Source: JANQRA01 sp035550735
GTDB taxonomy: Bacteria > Actinomycetota > Acidimicrobiia > Spongiisociales > ZC4RG35
Length of the DNA: 64,000 bases
Direction of reading: 5' to 3'
Assembly: GCA_035550735.1 (NCBI GenBank)
Contig: DASZOM010000026.1
Coordinates: 62,001 to 126,000, forward strand
The position numbers were made by a program, and so were the translations under genes. A model generated the notes under the pieces. The model did no database searches. It was not told the DNA's origin and was given only the letters and a program-made list of their open reading frames with translations. Positions 51,102-60,153 of the stretch are shown piece by piece (positions within the stretch are counted from its first letter, which is position 1; every line of letters begins with the position of its first letter).

Positions 51102-52906
51102 CGGCCGGCACCGACTCCCGCGGAGGCGACGGGGAAGTCGAGCACGAAGGTGGCCCCTCCGCCCTCGGTGGCCTCGACCCGCACCGACCCATGCATCACC
51201 TCGGTCAGGCTCTTCACGATGTTGAGACCGAGCCCGGTCCCTCCCCTGGAGCGGGTGTCCGACTGGTCGAGCTGGGTGAAGCGCTCGAAGATGGTCTCCC
51301 GGGCGTGATCGGGGATGCCCGGGCCGTGGTCCACCACCGCCATCATCGCCCGCTGCCCCTTCTGCCAGGCGTAGAGCTCGACTGGCGAGTCCGGGGCGTA
51401 CTTCGCGGCATTCTCGACCAGGTTGATCAGGATGCGGGTCATGTGGTCGCGGTCGCCCCAGACGGTGAGGTTCGCGGGCTCGACCGTCGTCTTCGGCTCT
51501 ATCGAGACCACCCGGTTGACCTCGTCGAACATCTCCTTGATCTCGATGAGCTCGGGGTGCACCGGGATGGCGCCCCGGTCGATCCGCGAGACGACCAGGA
51601 GGTCCTCGATGAGCCGTTGCAGACGCCCGGCCTGACGACGGGCGCTGAGCAGCAATTGCTGTGATGTCGGCTCGGGCGGCGCCAGCTCTGGTCGGTTCAC
51701 GGTGTCGAGCGAGCCGATGATCGAGGTGAGCGGGCTGCGCAGCTCGTGGCTCACGGTGGAGACGAAGTCGGTCTTCATCTGGGCGACCTCCTCGAGACGA
51801 CGTGTCATCTCCGCCTGCGCCTCGTAACGCCCGATCTGGCTGAGCACCAGGCCGGCGGGAGCGGCCAGCGAGCCCAGCTGCTCCAGCTGGTCCTCGGTGA
51901 AGTCGCCGTCGTATGGATCCCCGACCACGATGACACCCACCCGCATCGCCTCCACCTTGAGCGGGGCCACCAGCGCTTGTTTCAGCCCGAGATCCTTGAG
52001 CAGGATGTGGGAGTCGGTTTCGTCGTCGACACGTCTCACGTAGATGGGCTTGGCGGCGCGATAGGTCTGCGAGACGACGTTCGGGGCGTTGATCTCGACA
52101 GTGATCGGCTCCGTGTCCAGTGGGAATCCGTTCACCCAGATCGGGCTCATGACCTCGAGACGTTGCATCTCGGCGTCGTGGAGGAGCACCACCCCGACCT
52201 GGGCGTCGAGGTACTTGCAGATCGTGCCGACCAGGTGGGGGACGATCTCGGCGAGCGACTCGGCCCGGGCCAGGGTGGCGCTCACCGCGTAGAGGCGCTC
52301 GAAGTCGAGACGTTGCTGTTCCAGCTTCGCCTCTTTCCCGTAGGAGATCACCGCCTCTTTCTCGAACTCGAAGCCCACCAGGGCAGTGGCGGCGGCGACC
52401 ACCACGATCACCACGACGGGAGCGACGATGTCGCCGATGACGTTGGCCTCTCCGAGGGTGAAGGCGAGAAAGCCCATGGCACCGCAGAGGATCAGGGTGA
52501 CCAGGGTGTGGGCCCACCATGCGAGCAAGAGACCGGAGACCGCGGCCATCCCGTAGAGGATCGGCTCGGCGGTGGCGTTGAGATCCTCGATCAGGGCGAG
52601 GGCAGTGATCCCGGCCGTGAGGGAGAGCAGCCATCCCGTCGCCACCCATGGGGCCGCCCAGGTGGCCATGATCCGGTCCCAGCGCATTGCGGTCGAGCTG
52701 ATCAGGAGGGCGGCCAGACCGGCCATCGGTATGTAGAACTCGGGCAGGGTGAAGAGTTGGGTCCCGTCCTCGAGTGGGCTCCGCACCGCCTGGGCGCCGA
52801 TCACGATGAGCACGATCCACGCCACGGCCGAGGCCCTGCGCAGAAGCGAGGACCTGAACCGGGCCATCGCCTCATGGACGCTGGGGGTGGCGGATTCGAT
52901 GGTCAT
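51095..52906 (-). CDS. Membrane sensor histidine kinase with GAF domain
   Basis: A 603-aa kinase: about six membrane helices (residues 25-185), a short coiled link, a GAF domain (about 215-370), HisKA with a canonical FVSTVSHELRSPLTSIIG, and HATPase with NLVENAAKYAP, DHGPGIP and GGTGLGLNIVK. It would autophosphorylate on the His and pass the phosphate to a receiver protein not encoded nearby. The start is ATG 52906 (MTIESATPSVHEAM). It diverges from the hydrolase operon at 52967. Confidence 0.92.
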   Translation of the reverse strand: MTIESATPSVHEAMARFRSSLLRRASAVAWIVLIVIGAQAVRSPLEDGTQLFTLPEFYIPMAGLAALLISSTAMRWDRIMATWAAPWVATGWLLSLTAGITALALIEDLNATAEPILYGMAAVSGLLLAWWAHTLVTLILCGAMGFLAFTLGEANVIGDIVAPVVVIVVVAAATALVGFEFEKEAVISYGKEAKLEQQRLDFERLYAVSATLARAESLAEIVPHLVGTICKYLDAQVGVVLLHDAEMQRLEVMSPIWVNGFPLDTEPITVEINAPNVVSQTYRAAKPIYVRRVDDETDSHILLKDLGLKQALVAPLKVEAMRVGVIVVGDPYDGDFTEDQLEQLGSLAAPAGLVLSQIGRYEAQAEMTRRLEEVAQMKTDFVSTVSHELRSPLTSIIGSLDTVNRPELAPPEPTSQQLLLSARRQAGRLQRLIEDLLVVSRIDRGAIPVHPELIEIKEMFDEVNRVVSIEPKTTVEPANLTVWGDRDHMTRILINLVENAAKYAPDSPVELYAWQKGQRAMMAVVDHGPGIPDHARETIFERFTQLDQSDTRSRGGTGLGLNIVKSLTEVMHGSVRVEATEGGGATFVLDFPVASAGVGAGRY

Positions 52907-52966
52907 GGGTTTACGGCTTTGCCTAAGTATTCTCGGCGCTTCTCCCGGTCTGATCGAGGATTCTTG

Positions 52967-53698
52967 TTGGCTCTGCGATCTTTTGTGGATGGCGCGATCT
53001 TCGCCGAGGTCTATGGCAGCGACACGCCGGACATACTCGCACTGCACGGCTGGGGGAGGAGGGGTAGCGACTTCGCCCGGTGCCTGGACGGGCTCTCGGC
53101 GCTGGCACCGGATCTCCCCGGATTCGGGGCATCGCCGGCGCCGCATCAGGCGATCGGTGCGGACGTGTATGCCGACGTGATCGCCGGGTTGCTCGATGTC
53201 TTCGAGAGACCGCCCGTCCTGGTGGGCCACTCCTTTGGTGGCCGGGTCGCCGTGTGCCTGGCCGCCAAGCACCCCGACAAGGTGGGCTCCCTGGTGCTGA
53301 CGGGTGCCCCACTGATCAGGCTGAGCATCGCCCGGCGCCCGGCTTTGGCCTACCGGATCGGCCGCTGGCTGAACCGGGTGGGCGTGATCGGCGACGACCG
53401 GATGGAGCGGATGAGGCGAAACCGCGGGTCGGCCGACTATCGGGCGTCGACCGGTGTGATGCGTGACATCCTGGTCAAGGTGGTCAACGAGAGCTACGAG
53501 GGCCAGCTCCGCCGCATAAGCGCACCGGTCCATCTGCTCTGGGGTGCCGAGGACGCCGAGGTCCCGGTCTCGGTGGCCGAGGCGTCGGTGGCGTTGCTCT
53601 CCAATGCCACTCTGGAGATCCTTCCCGGTGTCGGCCACATGGTGCCTCTGGAGGCGCCCGATGCGCTCCGCTCGGCGGTGGCCAAGGCCCTGGGATGA
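52967..53698 (+). CDS. Alpha/beta hydrolase upstream of Mur ligase and Ddl
   Basis: A 243-aa serine hydrolase: HGWGRRGSDF, nucleophile elbow GHSFGGRVA, acid in WGAEDAEVP and His in GVGHMVPLE. The start is uncertain; TTG 52967 is chosen because GAGGA (52956-52960) lies 6 nt upstream, with TTG 52964 and GTG 52985 as alternatives. ATGA overlap with the Mur ligase gene and then a Ddl gene suggest it acts on a cell-wall or D-amino-acid-containing substrate. Confidence 0.83.
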   Translation: MALRSFVDGAIFAEVYGSDTPDILALHGWGRRGSDFARCLDGLSALAPDLPGFGASPAPHQAIGADVYADVIAGLLDVFERPPVLVGHSFGGRVAVCLAAKHPDKVGSLVLTGAPLIRLSIARRPALAYRIGRWLNRVGVIGDDRMERMRRNRGSADYRASTGVMRDILVKVVNESYEGQLRRISAPVHLLWGAEDAEVPVSVAEASVALLSNATLEILPGVGHMVPLEAPDALRSAVAKALG

Positions 53699-55158
53699 TC
53701 TGGGCGCTGGCGGCGGCGACGGTGCTGGCCTCGACCCCCTCCGGTCTTCGCTGGCTCAGGGTGGCCCAGAGAGAGCATTATCAGCCCGGCTCGGTCACCC
53801 GCTTCCAGCTGCGCTGGTGGCTCAGCACGGCGTCGAACAACCTGCTAGCGGTCGTTTCCATCGCGGGCGTCGTGGGCTCGCTGGCCGATGTCGTCTGGGG
53901 TCTTCTCGTGCCGCTGGCCCAGGTAGGCCCGGTCGGCCTCCCGGTGAGGGGTGTCACCTCGCCGCTCAGCTGGACAGGGCGTCTCCGCCGGACCGCCGCG
54001 GCGAGCGGTGTCCTGGTGGCCGGTGGGGTAGTCGTCGGGGCGATCCTGGACCTGGCGGTGGTCGTGGTGGCGACCCTGTTCCTGCTTCCGGTGCTGATCG
54101 ATCTCGCACTCTGGGCCCTCGCCCCGATCGAGTCACGTCTCGGCGACCGATGGGTGGAGCGGGCCGCCGCCAAGCTGAAGGCGAGTGGAGCCGAGGTGGT
54201 TGCGATCACCGGGTCCTACGGGAAGACTACGACCAAGAGCTACCTCGCCGATCTGCTGGCCGGTTCGCGGCGGGTGGTCGCCAGCCCGGCGTCGTTCAAC
54301 AACCGGATGGGGCTGGCACGGGCCATCAACGAGAACCTGACCCAGGGCACCGAGGTCTTCATCGCCGAGATGGGGACCTACGGGCCCGGAGAGATCGCCG
54401 ATCTCTGCGAGTGGATCCCGCCCAAGGTGGCGGCGATAGTCGCCATCGGCCCGGTGCATCTGGAGCGTTTCGGTGCGATCGAGACCATCGTCAGGGCGAA
54501 GGAGGAGATACTCGACCGTGCCGGGGTCGGGGTGATCTGTGTCGACGACCCCCTCCTCGAAGCGGTCGCCTTCCGGAGGCGTCAGACGATGCCGGTGATC
54601 GAGGTGTCGACCGGTGAAGGGATCGTCATCGACGGGGAGCGGGTGATCGGCACGCCGCCCGGGGTCTTCGCCGCCAACCTCGCCGTTGCCCTCGGTGTCT
54701 GCCGGGCACTCGGTGTCGACCTTTCCGATGTCCTGTCCCGGGTGAACGACCTCCCGACGGCGGAGCACCGGCAATCGGTGCTTCAGGGCGGAGGTGGTTT
54801 CACCATCATCGACGACACCTTCAACTCCAACCCGGCGGGAGCTCGCTCCGCCCTCGCCGCCCTGATGGAGGCGGGAAAGGGTGGCAAGACCGCCCTGGTG
54901 ACCCCGGGGATGGTCGAGCTGGGCCCGCTCCAGGACGAGGAGAACCGCCGGCTCGCCGAGGTTGCCTCGGATCAGGTCGATCATCTGGTCGTGGTTGGCC
55001 GCACCAATCGCCGGGCCCTTCTCGCCGGTTCCGGCAAGGGACGGGCCTCGGTTACGGTCGTCGGGTCGCGGGCAGAGGCCGTGGAATGGGTGAAGGCCAA
55101 CATGGGCCCGGGGGACGCAGTCCTCTACGAGAACGACCTGCCCGACCATTATCCATGA
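53695..55158 (+). CDS. Mur ligase (MurF-like) with membrane N-terminus
   Basis: A 487-aa ATP-dependent ligase with the central and C-terminal Mur domains: P-loop ITGSYGKTTTKS (about 171-182), SFNNRMGLARAI, AEMGTYGPGEI, and the MurF-like IIDDTFNSNPAGARSAL. The normal N-terminal UDP-sugar-binding domain is replaced by about 145 residues with three or four membrane helices. Followed by Ddl after 4 bp, it may add a D-Ala-D-Ala-like dipeptide to a membrane-bound acceptor. An atypical MurF is the alternative. Overlaps the hydrolase as ATGA. Confidence 0.85.
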   Translation: MIWALAAATVLASTPSGLRWLRVAQREHYQPGSVTRFQLRWWLSTASNNLLAVVSIAGVVGSLADVVWGLLVPLAQVGPVGLPVRGVTSPLSWTGRLRRTAAASGVLVAGGVVVGAILDLAVVVVATLFLLPVLIDLALWALAPIESRLGDRWVERAAAKLKASGAEVVAITGSYGKTTTKSYLADLLAGSRRVVASPASFNNRMGLARAINENLTQGTEVFIAEMGTYGPGEIADLCEWIPPKVAAIVAIGPVHLERFGAIETIVRAKEEILDRAGVGVICVDDPLLEAVAFRRRQTMPVIEVSTGEGIVIDGERVIGTPPGVFAANLAVALGVCRALGVDLSDVLSRVNDLPTAEHRQSVLQGGGGFTIIDDTFNSNPAGARSALAALMEAGKGGKTALVTPGMVELGPLQDEENRRLAEVASDQVDHLVVVGRTNRRALLAGSGKGRASVTVVGSRAEAVEWVKANMGPGDAVLYENDLPDHYP

Positions 55159-55162
55159 GCAC

Positions 55163-56236
55163 ATGAGAGCAGCAGTCGTATTCGGCGGTCCATCGGACGA
55201 GCACGACATCTCCATCCTCACCGGTCTCCAGGTCTCCCGCGCAGTGGAGGGGATCGAGGCCCTCTACTGGTCGAAGTCGGGGGTGTGGTACCAGGTCGAC
55301 CCGGGTCTGGAGGCAGGCGACTTCGTCGACGGTGCGCCCCGCAAGTCGAGGGAGATCGACTTCGTCGCCACCCCAGGACAGGGCTTCGTCTCCAAGCGAC
55401 GGCCGATGCAGCTCGACGCCGTGCTCATCGCCTGTCATGGCGGCCCGGGCGAGGACGGGACCCTCCAGGGGATGCTCGACCTTGCCGGGATCCGGTACAC
55501 CGGGCCGGGGCAGGCGGCGTCGGCTCTGGGGATGGACAAGCTCGCCTTCGGTGCGGCGATGGCGGCCGCCGGGCTCCCCACACTTCCCAGGGCCCTGGCC
55601 ACGCCAGGCGACCGAACCGACCCCGCTTTCGACGGCCCCTACATCGTCAAGCCCCGTTTCGGCGGTTCCTCGATCGGCATCGAGGTGGCGGAGGACTGGG
55701 AGACGGTGCTCGCCCTGGTGAGTGCCTCGCCGTACTTCGGGCAGGGGGCGGTGGTGGAGCCGTTTCTCCGGGGGAGCCGGGATCTGCAGGTGGCGGTGCG
55801 CACCCACCCCGGATTCGAGATGTCGGCCGTCGAGGCGCCGGCACGTGCGGCCGAGGGCATCTACAGCTACGACCAGAAGTACCTGGCGTGGGGTGGCGAG
55901 GTCAGCGAGGGTAGGGAGCTTCCGGCCAGTCTCGACACTGCGACGAAGGGTCGGATCACAGAGCTCTCGCGAAGGATCACCGCCGTGGCCGGCCTGCGCG
56001 GGGTGGTCCGTATCGACTTCTTGGACAAGGACGGGGACCTCTATGTGAACGAGGTGAACACCATCCCCGGGTCGATGGCCGCGTATCTATGGGTCGATCC
56101 ACCTATCGAACGTGCCCGACTGTTCACCGACATGCTGGAAGAGGCCGCAGCCGGGCCCACCCGCGTGTTCTCCACGGCGGGGAGCGATGGGACGGCGCTT
56201 CGCAGCGCCGGGACTATTGCGTCGAAACTGGGCTAG
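55163..56236 (+). CDS. ddl: D-alanine--D-alanine ligase
   Basis: ATP-grasp ligase of 357 aa making D-Ala-D-Ala. Marks: VVFGGPSDEHDISILTG at the start, HGGPGEDGTLQGMLDLAGI, YIVKPRFGGSSIGIEV, and the metal-binding VRIDFLDKDGDLYVNEVNTI-type segment with NEVNTIPGSM. It closes the hydrolase / Mur ligase / Ddl operon. The core region (WGGEVSEGRELPAS) is shorter than in some Ddl enzymes, so another dipeptide is possible. Confidence 0.9.
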   Translation: MRAAVVFGGPSDEHDISILTGLQVSRAVEGIEALYWSKSGVWYQVDPGLEAGDFVDGAPRKSREIDFVATPGQGFVSKRRPMQLDAVLIACHGGPGEDGTLQGMLDLAGIRYTGPGQAASALGMDKLAFGAAMAAAGLPTLPRALATPGDRTDPAFDGPYIVKPRFGGSSIGIEVAEDWETVLALVSASPYFGQGAVVEPFLRGSRDLQVAVRTHPGFEMSAVEAPARAAEGIYSYDQKYLAWGGEVSEGRELPASLDTATKGRITELSRRITAVAGLRGVVRIDFLDKDGDLYVNEVNTIPGSMAAYLWVDPPIERARLFTDMLEEAAAGPTRVFSTAGSDGTALRSAGTIASKLG

Positions 56237-56239
56237 CTC

Positions 56240-56473
56240 TCAGAGGTGGACAACCGGGCAGGTGAGAGTGCGAGTGATGCCGTCCACCGCCTGGATACGG
56301 GCCACGACCAGCTTCCCCAATGAGTCGACGTCGTCGCTGCTCGCCCTGACGATCACGTCATAGGGGCCGGTCACGTCGTCGGCGCTGTCGACGCCGGGGA
56401 TGTTCCGCACTTCCTCTGCAACGACGGCAGCCTTGCCGACCTCCGTCTGGATCAGGACATACGCCTGGACCAA
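56240..56473 (-). CDS. Stand-alone Lrp/AsnC effector-binding domain
   Basis: A 77-aa protein consisting only of the RAM/AsnC ligand domain (MVQAYVLIQTEVGKAAVVAE, GPYDVIVRA), without a DNA-binding part. Such proteins form oligomers that bind amino acids and may modulate other regulators. The start is TTG 56473, with AGGAGG 5 nt upstream. Convergent with ddl. Confidence 0.87.
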   Translation of the reverse strand: MVQAYVLIQTEVGKAAVVAEEVRNIPGVDSADDVTGPYDVIVRASSDDVDSLGKLVVARIQAVDGITRTLTCPVVHL

Positions 56474-56506
56474 GTGAGCCTCCTATCGCTCTATGGGCGA
56501 GCGACA

Positions 56507-57598
56507 CTAGTGGAACACCCTGGAGGGTTGTCCCGCCGCTACCAGGTGGTCGACCACGTAACGGGCGTCCCGAGGCATCCCGGGGAGGGTCTCCGACCAG
56601 AGAGCGTGCTGGAAGAACAGCCCGCAGAAGTACAGACCGGGCTGTTCCTCGACGACTCCTCGACGGTGACGAGGCCTGCCGTCTTCTTCGAACACGGGGA
56701 GGTCGATCCAGTCGAACCCGGGCCGGTAGCCGGTGCACCAGACGACGTTGGCGACGTCGAGGGTGCGCCCGTCGGCGAGCAGGGGCATGCCGTCTCGTGC
56801 TCCCACCACCCGGGGCACCCGCTCGGCCCCGGCGGCGACGAGATCCTTCGGCTTCACCCGTACCAGTGGCGCCGACTTGCCGAGCATCTTCGGTCTGACG
56901 AGACGCCCCATGGGCGTCGACGTGGTCAGCACCTTGGTGGCCATGAACCGGACCATCTTGACCCCGATCTTCCGGCCGAACCAGGTATCGATGTGGAAGG
57001 GAACCACTGCGAACGGCTTGCCCGACACGTAGGTCTCACGTTCTCTCGCCAGCTCGAGGCCGATCTCGGCACCCGAGTTCCCCATGCCAACGACCAGTGC
57101 CGGGCCCGGCTGCAGCGACGACGGGCTCCTGTAGACGTGGGAGTGGACCTGACGCACCTCGGGTGACAGCTCGGCGGCGAAATCGGGCACCTTCGGCTGC
57201 TGATAGTTGGCCATGGCCACCACCACGTTGTCGGAGAGGAACACGTCACGGTCGGTCTCGACCTGGAACGAGTTCCCGTCATGTGACAGCCGCTCCACCC
57301 GGGTAGCGGAGAGCACGGGGAGCTCCATCGCCTCGGCGTACTTCTCCAGGTAGTCGGCGACCTCGTCCTTGGTGACGAACCGGTCGGGCCTGGGGGACGG
57401 GAAGGGCATGCCGGGAAGCCCGTCGAGCCCCGCAGGGGTGAAGAGAACCAGGGAATCCCAGCGCCGGCGCCAGGTGTCTCCGATTCGCTCGCTGGCGTCG
57501 ATGATGAGGAACCGTTGCCCGCGTTCGGCGAGCTCGTGTCCGACGGTCAGACCGGTCTGTCCCCCTCCGATGACGATGGTGTCGTATCTGTTGCTCAT
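56507..57598 (-). CDS. FAD-dependent monooxygenase/oxidoreductase (FMO-like)
   Basis: A 363-aa flavoprotein. FAD-binding GGGQTGLTVGHELAERG near the N-terminus, RIGDTWRRRWDSL, a second Rossmann motif VGMGNSGAEIGLELA for NADPH, and WCTGYRPGFDWI near the end match flavin-containing monooxygenases and putative K+ transport flavoproteins (CzcO-like). GAGGG lies 4 nt before ATG 57598. Substrate unknown. Confidence 0.87.
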   Translation of the reverse strand: MSNRYDTIVIGGGQTGLTVGHELAERGQRFLIIDASERIGDTWRRRWDSLVLFTPAGLDGLPGMPFPSPRPDRFVTKDEVADYLEKYAEAMELPVLSATRVERLSHDGNSFQVETDRDVFLSDNVVVAMANYQQPKVPDFAAELSPEVRQVHSHVYRSPSSLQPGPALVVGMGNSGAEIGLELARERETYVSGKPFAVVPFHIDTWFGRKIGVKMVRFMATKVLTTSTPMGRLVRPKMLGKSAPLVRVKPKDLVAAGAERVPRVVGARDGMPLLADGRTLDVANVVWCTGYRPGFDWIDLPVFEEDGRPRHRRGVVEEQPGLYFCGLFFQHALWSETLPGMPRDARYVVDHLVAAGQPSRVFH

Positions 57599-57732
57599 TC
57601 GACCCTCGATCTCTCGACTACCTGTCCGTTTCGACCGTAAGAGGCGCAGGTTCGGCGAGGTATCGGGAGTTCTCCTGACGCCGACGGGTTGCGGAACGCC
57701 GTCGTCCGCATCCCCTCATACGCTTTCCATCG

Positions 57733-58125
57733 ATGGCCGATTTGGGCGTCACGCTCGAGGACGTGCGTCGGGAGGCGCTTGCCCTGCCCCGCAGCTACGA
57801 GGCGATCGTTCGCGACCGGGTCAAGTTCCGGGTGGGTCGGATCGTCTATCTGGCCGCCTCCAGGGACGAGACCTTGCTCGGATTCGGGTTCCCCAAGGAG
57901 GAACGGGAGGCGCTGGTCGAGGCGGAGCCCGAGAAGTTCATGATGCCCAAGCCCGCCGACATGCGGTACCACTGGGCGGTGGTGCGTCTCGGCGCCATCG
58001 ACCATGAGGAGATGGTCGAGATCGTCTTCCAGGCGTGGGCGATGGTGGTTCCCAAGTCGCTGGTCGCGGAAGTTGCGGCGAAGCGGGGAATCGATCCAGG
58101 ATTCGCGCCGCCGGATCAGGTGTGA
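57733..58125 (+). CDS. MmcQ/YjbR family protein
   Basis: A 130-aa single-domain protein of the YjbR/MmcQ (cyanobacterial CAC-like) fold: LEDVRREALALPRSYEAI, VKFRVGRIVYLAASRDE and MRYHWAVVRLGAID. The family is thought to bind DNA or small ligands; function unsettled. TACGCT at 57719-57724 lies 8 nt before ATG 57733. It converges with the HD-GYP/LuxR gene, overlapping 10 nt. Confidence 0.83.
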   Translation: MADLGVTLEDVRREALALPRSYEAIVRDRVKFRVGRIVYLAASRDETLLGFGFPKEEREALVEAEPEKFMMPKPADMRYHWAVVRLGAIDHEEMVEIVFQAWAMVVPKSLVAEVAAKRGIDPGFAPPDQV

Positions 58126-59699
58126 ACCGGTGGATCCCCCGGGGGCACCAGCCCGTGCTCCATGGCGAACAATGTCGCCGCCGCCCGCGTGGAAACGTCG
58201 GCCTTTCGATAGGCAGCCTGGATGTGGGTGTCGGCCGTCTTCGGCGAGATTCCCAGGGCGCTCGCGATCTGCTTGGTCTGAAGGCCGCGGGCGAGAAGAC
58301 CGAGGACTTCCGCCTCCCGGTCGGTGAGACCTGCTGGACGTCGCAACTGCCGTGATGTCTCCCCGGCTGCCTCGATCACGGCGGCCACCGCGTTGGGGGC
58401 GAGCTTGCCTTCCCCGGCCAGATCGGCGAGACGACGGGCCGCTTCGCTCGAGGTGATCGCCGGACGATGGGGCCGCGGCTCGGTCATCGCCTTGAACCGG
58501 TCGGCGGCGGAGAGAAGCCGCTCCATCGGCCCCAGAGCCGGGCCGGCAACTCCACGGTGGTACCCGGAGCCGTCCATCTGCTCGTGGTGACAGGAGGCGA
58601 TCCGGCCCAGCCCGGCCAGCGCGGGTGCCATGCTCAGGATCCGCTCGGTGTGGTAGGGGTGTAACCGGACCTGCTCCATCTGGTGTGGGGTGAGCGAGCC
58701 ATGCGCCGCCCATGTCCGGGGCTCGACCCCGACCCGGCCCACGTCGTGCACCAAAGCGGCCCGTCTCAGAGTCGACACACCCTCCTCGTCGAGACCCGCG
58801 GCTCTTCCCGCGGAAGCGGCGAGACGGGCCAGACCCTCGGAATGGCCCGAGAAATAGGGTGAGATGAGATCGGCGAAGCCCCCTATCGCCGAGAGTGCGT
58901 TGTCCACCCCTGCCTCGTCGAGCGTGAGCCAGATCTGGGGCTCGGCGGCGAGGACCGCCTCCCAGGCCGAGCCTTCCACATCGGCCGCAGCGAGCACGGA
59001 CCCGGCGTTCTCCGCGAATGTCCGGGCCACATGCGGGTCGAAGGCATGGCCGCCCCGGGCGGCGATGGTGTCCCGGGCGTGCTCCTCTCCTCCGATGTGA
59101 TATTGGAACGCAGCGTCGCGGGCGACGACGCCGATCCGGGTTGCCAGGGGGATCTCCTCGGCTTCCGCCCTGCCCAGCAAGCCCTTGCCGTCCCAACGGT
59201 CGGTCAGGTAGCGGAACAGATGAGAGGTCTCCGGAGGGAGCCCGAGCCGCTGGGCCGTCTTCTCGGCGACCTCGCACAGGGACCTCTGGTGGTTGGGTCC
59301 CTCGGCGATGGCCCGGGGGAGACGTCGGGCGATCTCGACGACCTTGGACAGGGGTGTCGAGTCGGGTGGGGCGAGGGCGCCGATGACGCCCCGGACCTGC
59401 TCACCCCGGGAGCCGAACAGCCCGGGCACGAAGGACTGGGTCCGGGAGCCACCGAAGACCCTCGTGAGCGGCTCCGCGTCGACGTTGCAGCCCGAGTAGC
59501 AGAGCATCGCCCCGTAATAGACCTGCGAGGCGGTGGCGTCGTCGACCTCGAGGAGGTCGCACAGCCTCATTGCGATCAGGGTGGAGCGGAGCCCGTGCTC
59601 CCAGGGGAAACCCATCCCGAGGTCGGTGGCGAGACAGAGGGAAGCCGCTATCTCGGCGGTACGCACCGCCTTGGCCTCCGTTCTCTCGCCTGAGCTCAC
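58116..59699 (-). CDS. HD-GYP-like phosphohydrolase fused to LuxR-type HTH
   Basis: A 527-aa regulator. A degenerate HD-like region (about 1-230) is followed by an HD-GYP-like domain: LVHDVGRVGV, RLHPYHTERI, CHHEQMDGSGYHRG (GYH in place of GYP) and SAADRFKAMTE. The C-terminal 70 residues are a LuxR helix-turn-helix (LTDREAEVLGLLARGLQTKQ, then LGISPKTADTHIQ). The protein may couple a nucleotide signal to transcription. The start is GTG 59699; TAGGGT lies 8 nt upstream (59708-59713). Confidence 0.87.
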   Translation of the reverse strand: MSSGERTEAKAVRTAEIAASLCLATDLGMGFPWEHGLRSTLIAMRLCDLLEVDDATASQVYYGAMLCYSGCNVDAEPLTRVFGGSRTQSFVPGLFGSRGEQVRGVIGALAPPDSTPLSKVVEIARRLPRAIAEGPNHQRSLCEVAEKTAQRLGLPPETSHLFRYLTDRWDGKGLLGRAEAEEIPLATRIGVVARDAAFQYHIGGEEHARDTIAARGGHAFDPHVARTFAENAGSVLAAADVEGSAWEAVLAAEPQIWLTLDEAGVDNALSAIGGFADLISPYFSGHSEGLARLAASAGRAAGLDEEGVSTLRRAALVHDVGRVGVEPRTWAAHGSLTPHQMEQVRLHPYHTERILSMAPALAGLGRIASCHHEQMDGSGYHRGVAGPALGPMERLLSAADRFKAMTEPRPHRPAITSSEAARRLADLAGEGKLAPNAVAAVIEAAGETSRQLRRPAGLTDREAEVLGLLARGLQTKQIASALGISPKTADTHIQAAYRKADVSTRAAATLFAMEHGLVPPGDPPVHT

Positions 59700-59738
59700 T
59701 CCACCAAACCCTAAGTCGAACCGGGGAGGGAGGTTGGC

Positions 59739-59954
59739 TCAGTAGCCGTCTTGGCCGAGTCGGATCCCGGACACGAAGCTTCGCCCGTCCTCGTCGACGG
59801 TGTCGAAGATGATGCGCTGACCCTGACGAAGGGTGCGGAACACGGATCCCTTGAGTGACCCGGGCCGGAGGAACACCTCGGTGTGATCGGCGTCACGCAC
59901 CACGATTCCGACCCCGGTGACCGGGTCGTATGTCTTGACGACGCCCTGGTCCAT
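59739..59954 (-). CDS. Cold-shock-domain-like protein
   Basis: A 71-aa OB-fold protein, MDQGVVKTYDPVTGVGIVVR at the start and GQRIIFDTVDEDGRSFVSG near the end. It follows the cold-shock plan (first strands, then F-x-x-x-S-L-K-G, then a basic-to-acidic end) but lacks the full KGFGFI and VFVH RNA-binding motifs, keeping only GVGIV and VFLRP. TAGTCT at 59962-59967 lies 7 nt before ATG 59954 and coincides with the stop codon of rpmB. Confidence 0.78.
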   Translation of the reverse strand: MDQGVVKTYDPVTGVGIVVRDADHTEVFLRPGSLKGSVFRTLRQGQRIIFDTVDEDGRSFVSGIRLGQDGY

Positions 59955-59964
59955 CGAGCCGAGA

Positions 59965-60153
59965 CTAGGCCTTGACGACCTTGCCCGCCCGGATGCAGGA
60001 GGTGCAGACCCGGGCACGCCTCGTGTTGGGGCCGTCCTTGACCCTGATCTTCTGGATGTTGGGCAGCCAGCGGCGATTGTTGCGCTTGTGTGAGAAGCTG
60101 ACGGTCTTGCCGTAGGACGGCTCCTTGCCGCAGACCTCGCAACGGTAAGACAT
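59965..60153 (-). CDS. rpmB: 50S ribosomal protein L28
   Basis: A 62-aa ribosomal protein. The CEVCGKEPSYGKTVSFSHKR start, NRRWLPNIQKIRV middle and CTSCIRAGKV end are typical; the two CxxC pairs mark the zinc-ribbon form. AGGAG at 60163-60167 lies 9 nt before ATG 60153. Its promoter is in the gap upstream. Confidence 0.95.
   Translation of the reverse strand: MSYRCEVCGKEPSYGKTVSFSHKRNNRRWLPNIQKIRVKDGPNTRRARVCTSCIRAGKVVKA

Noticed and set aside
51746..52920. Apparent 400-residue N-terminal extension of the hydrolase at 52967.
   Set aside because: It is antisense to the sensor kinase; a Shine-Dalgarno-supported TTG start lies just before the hydrolase domain.
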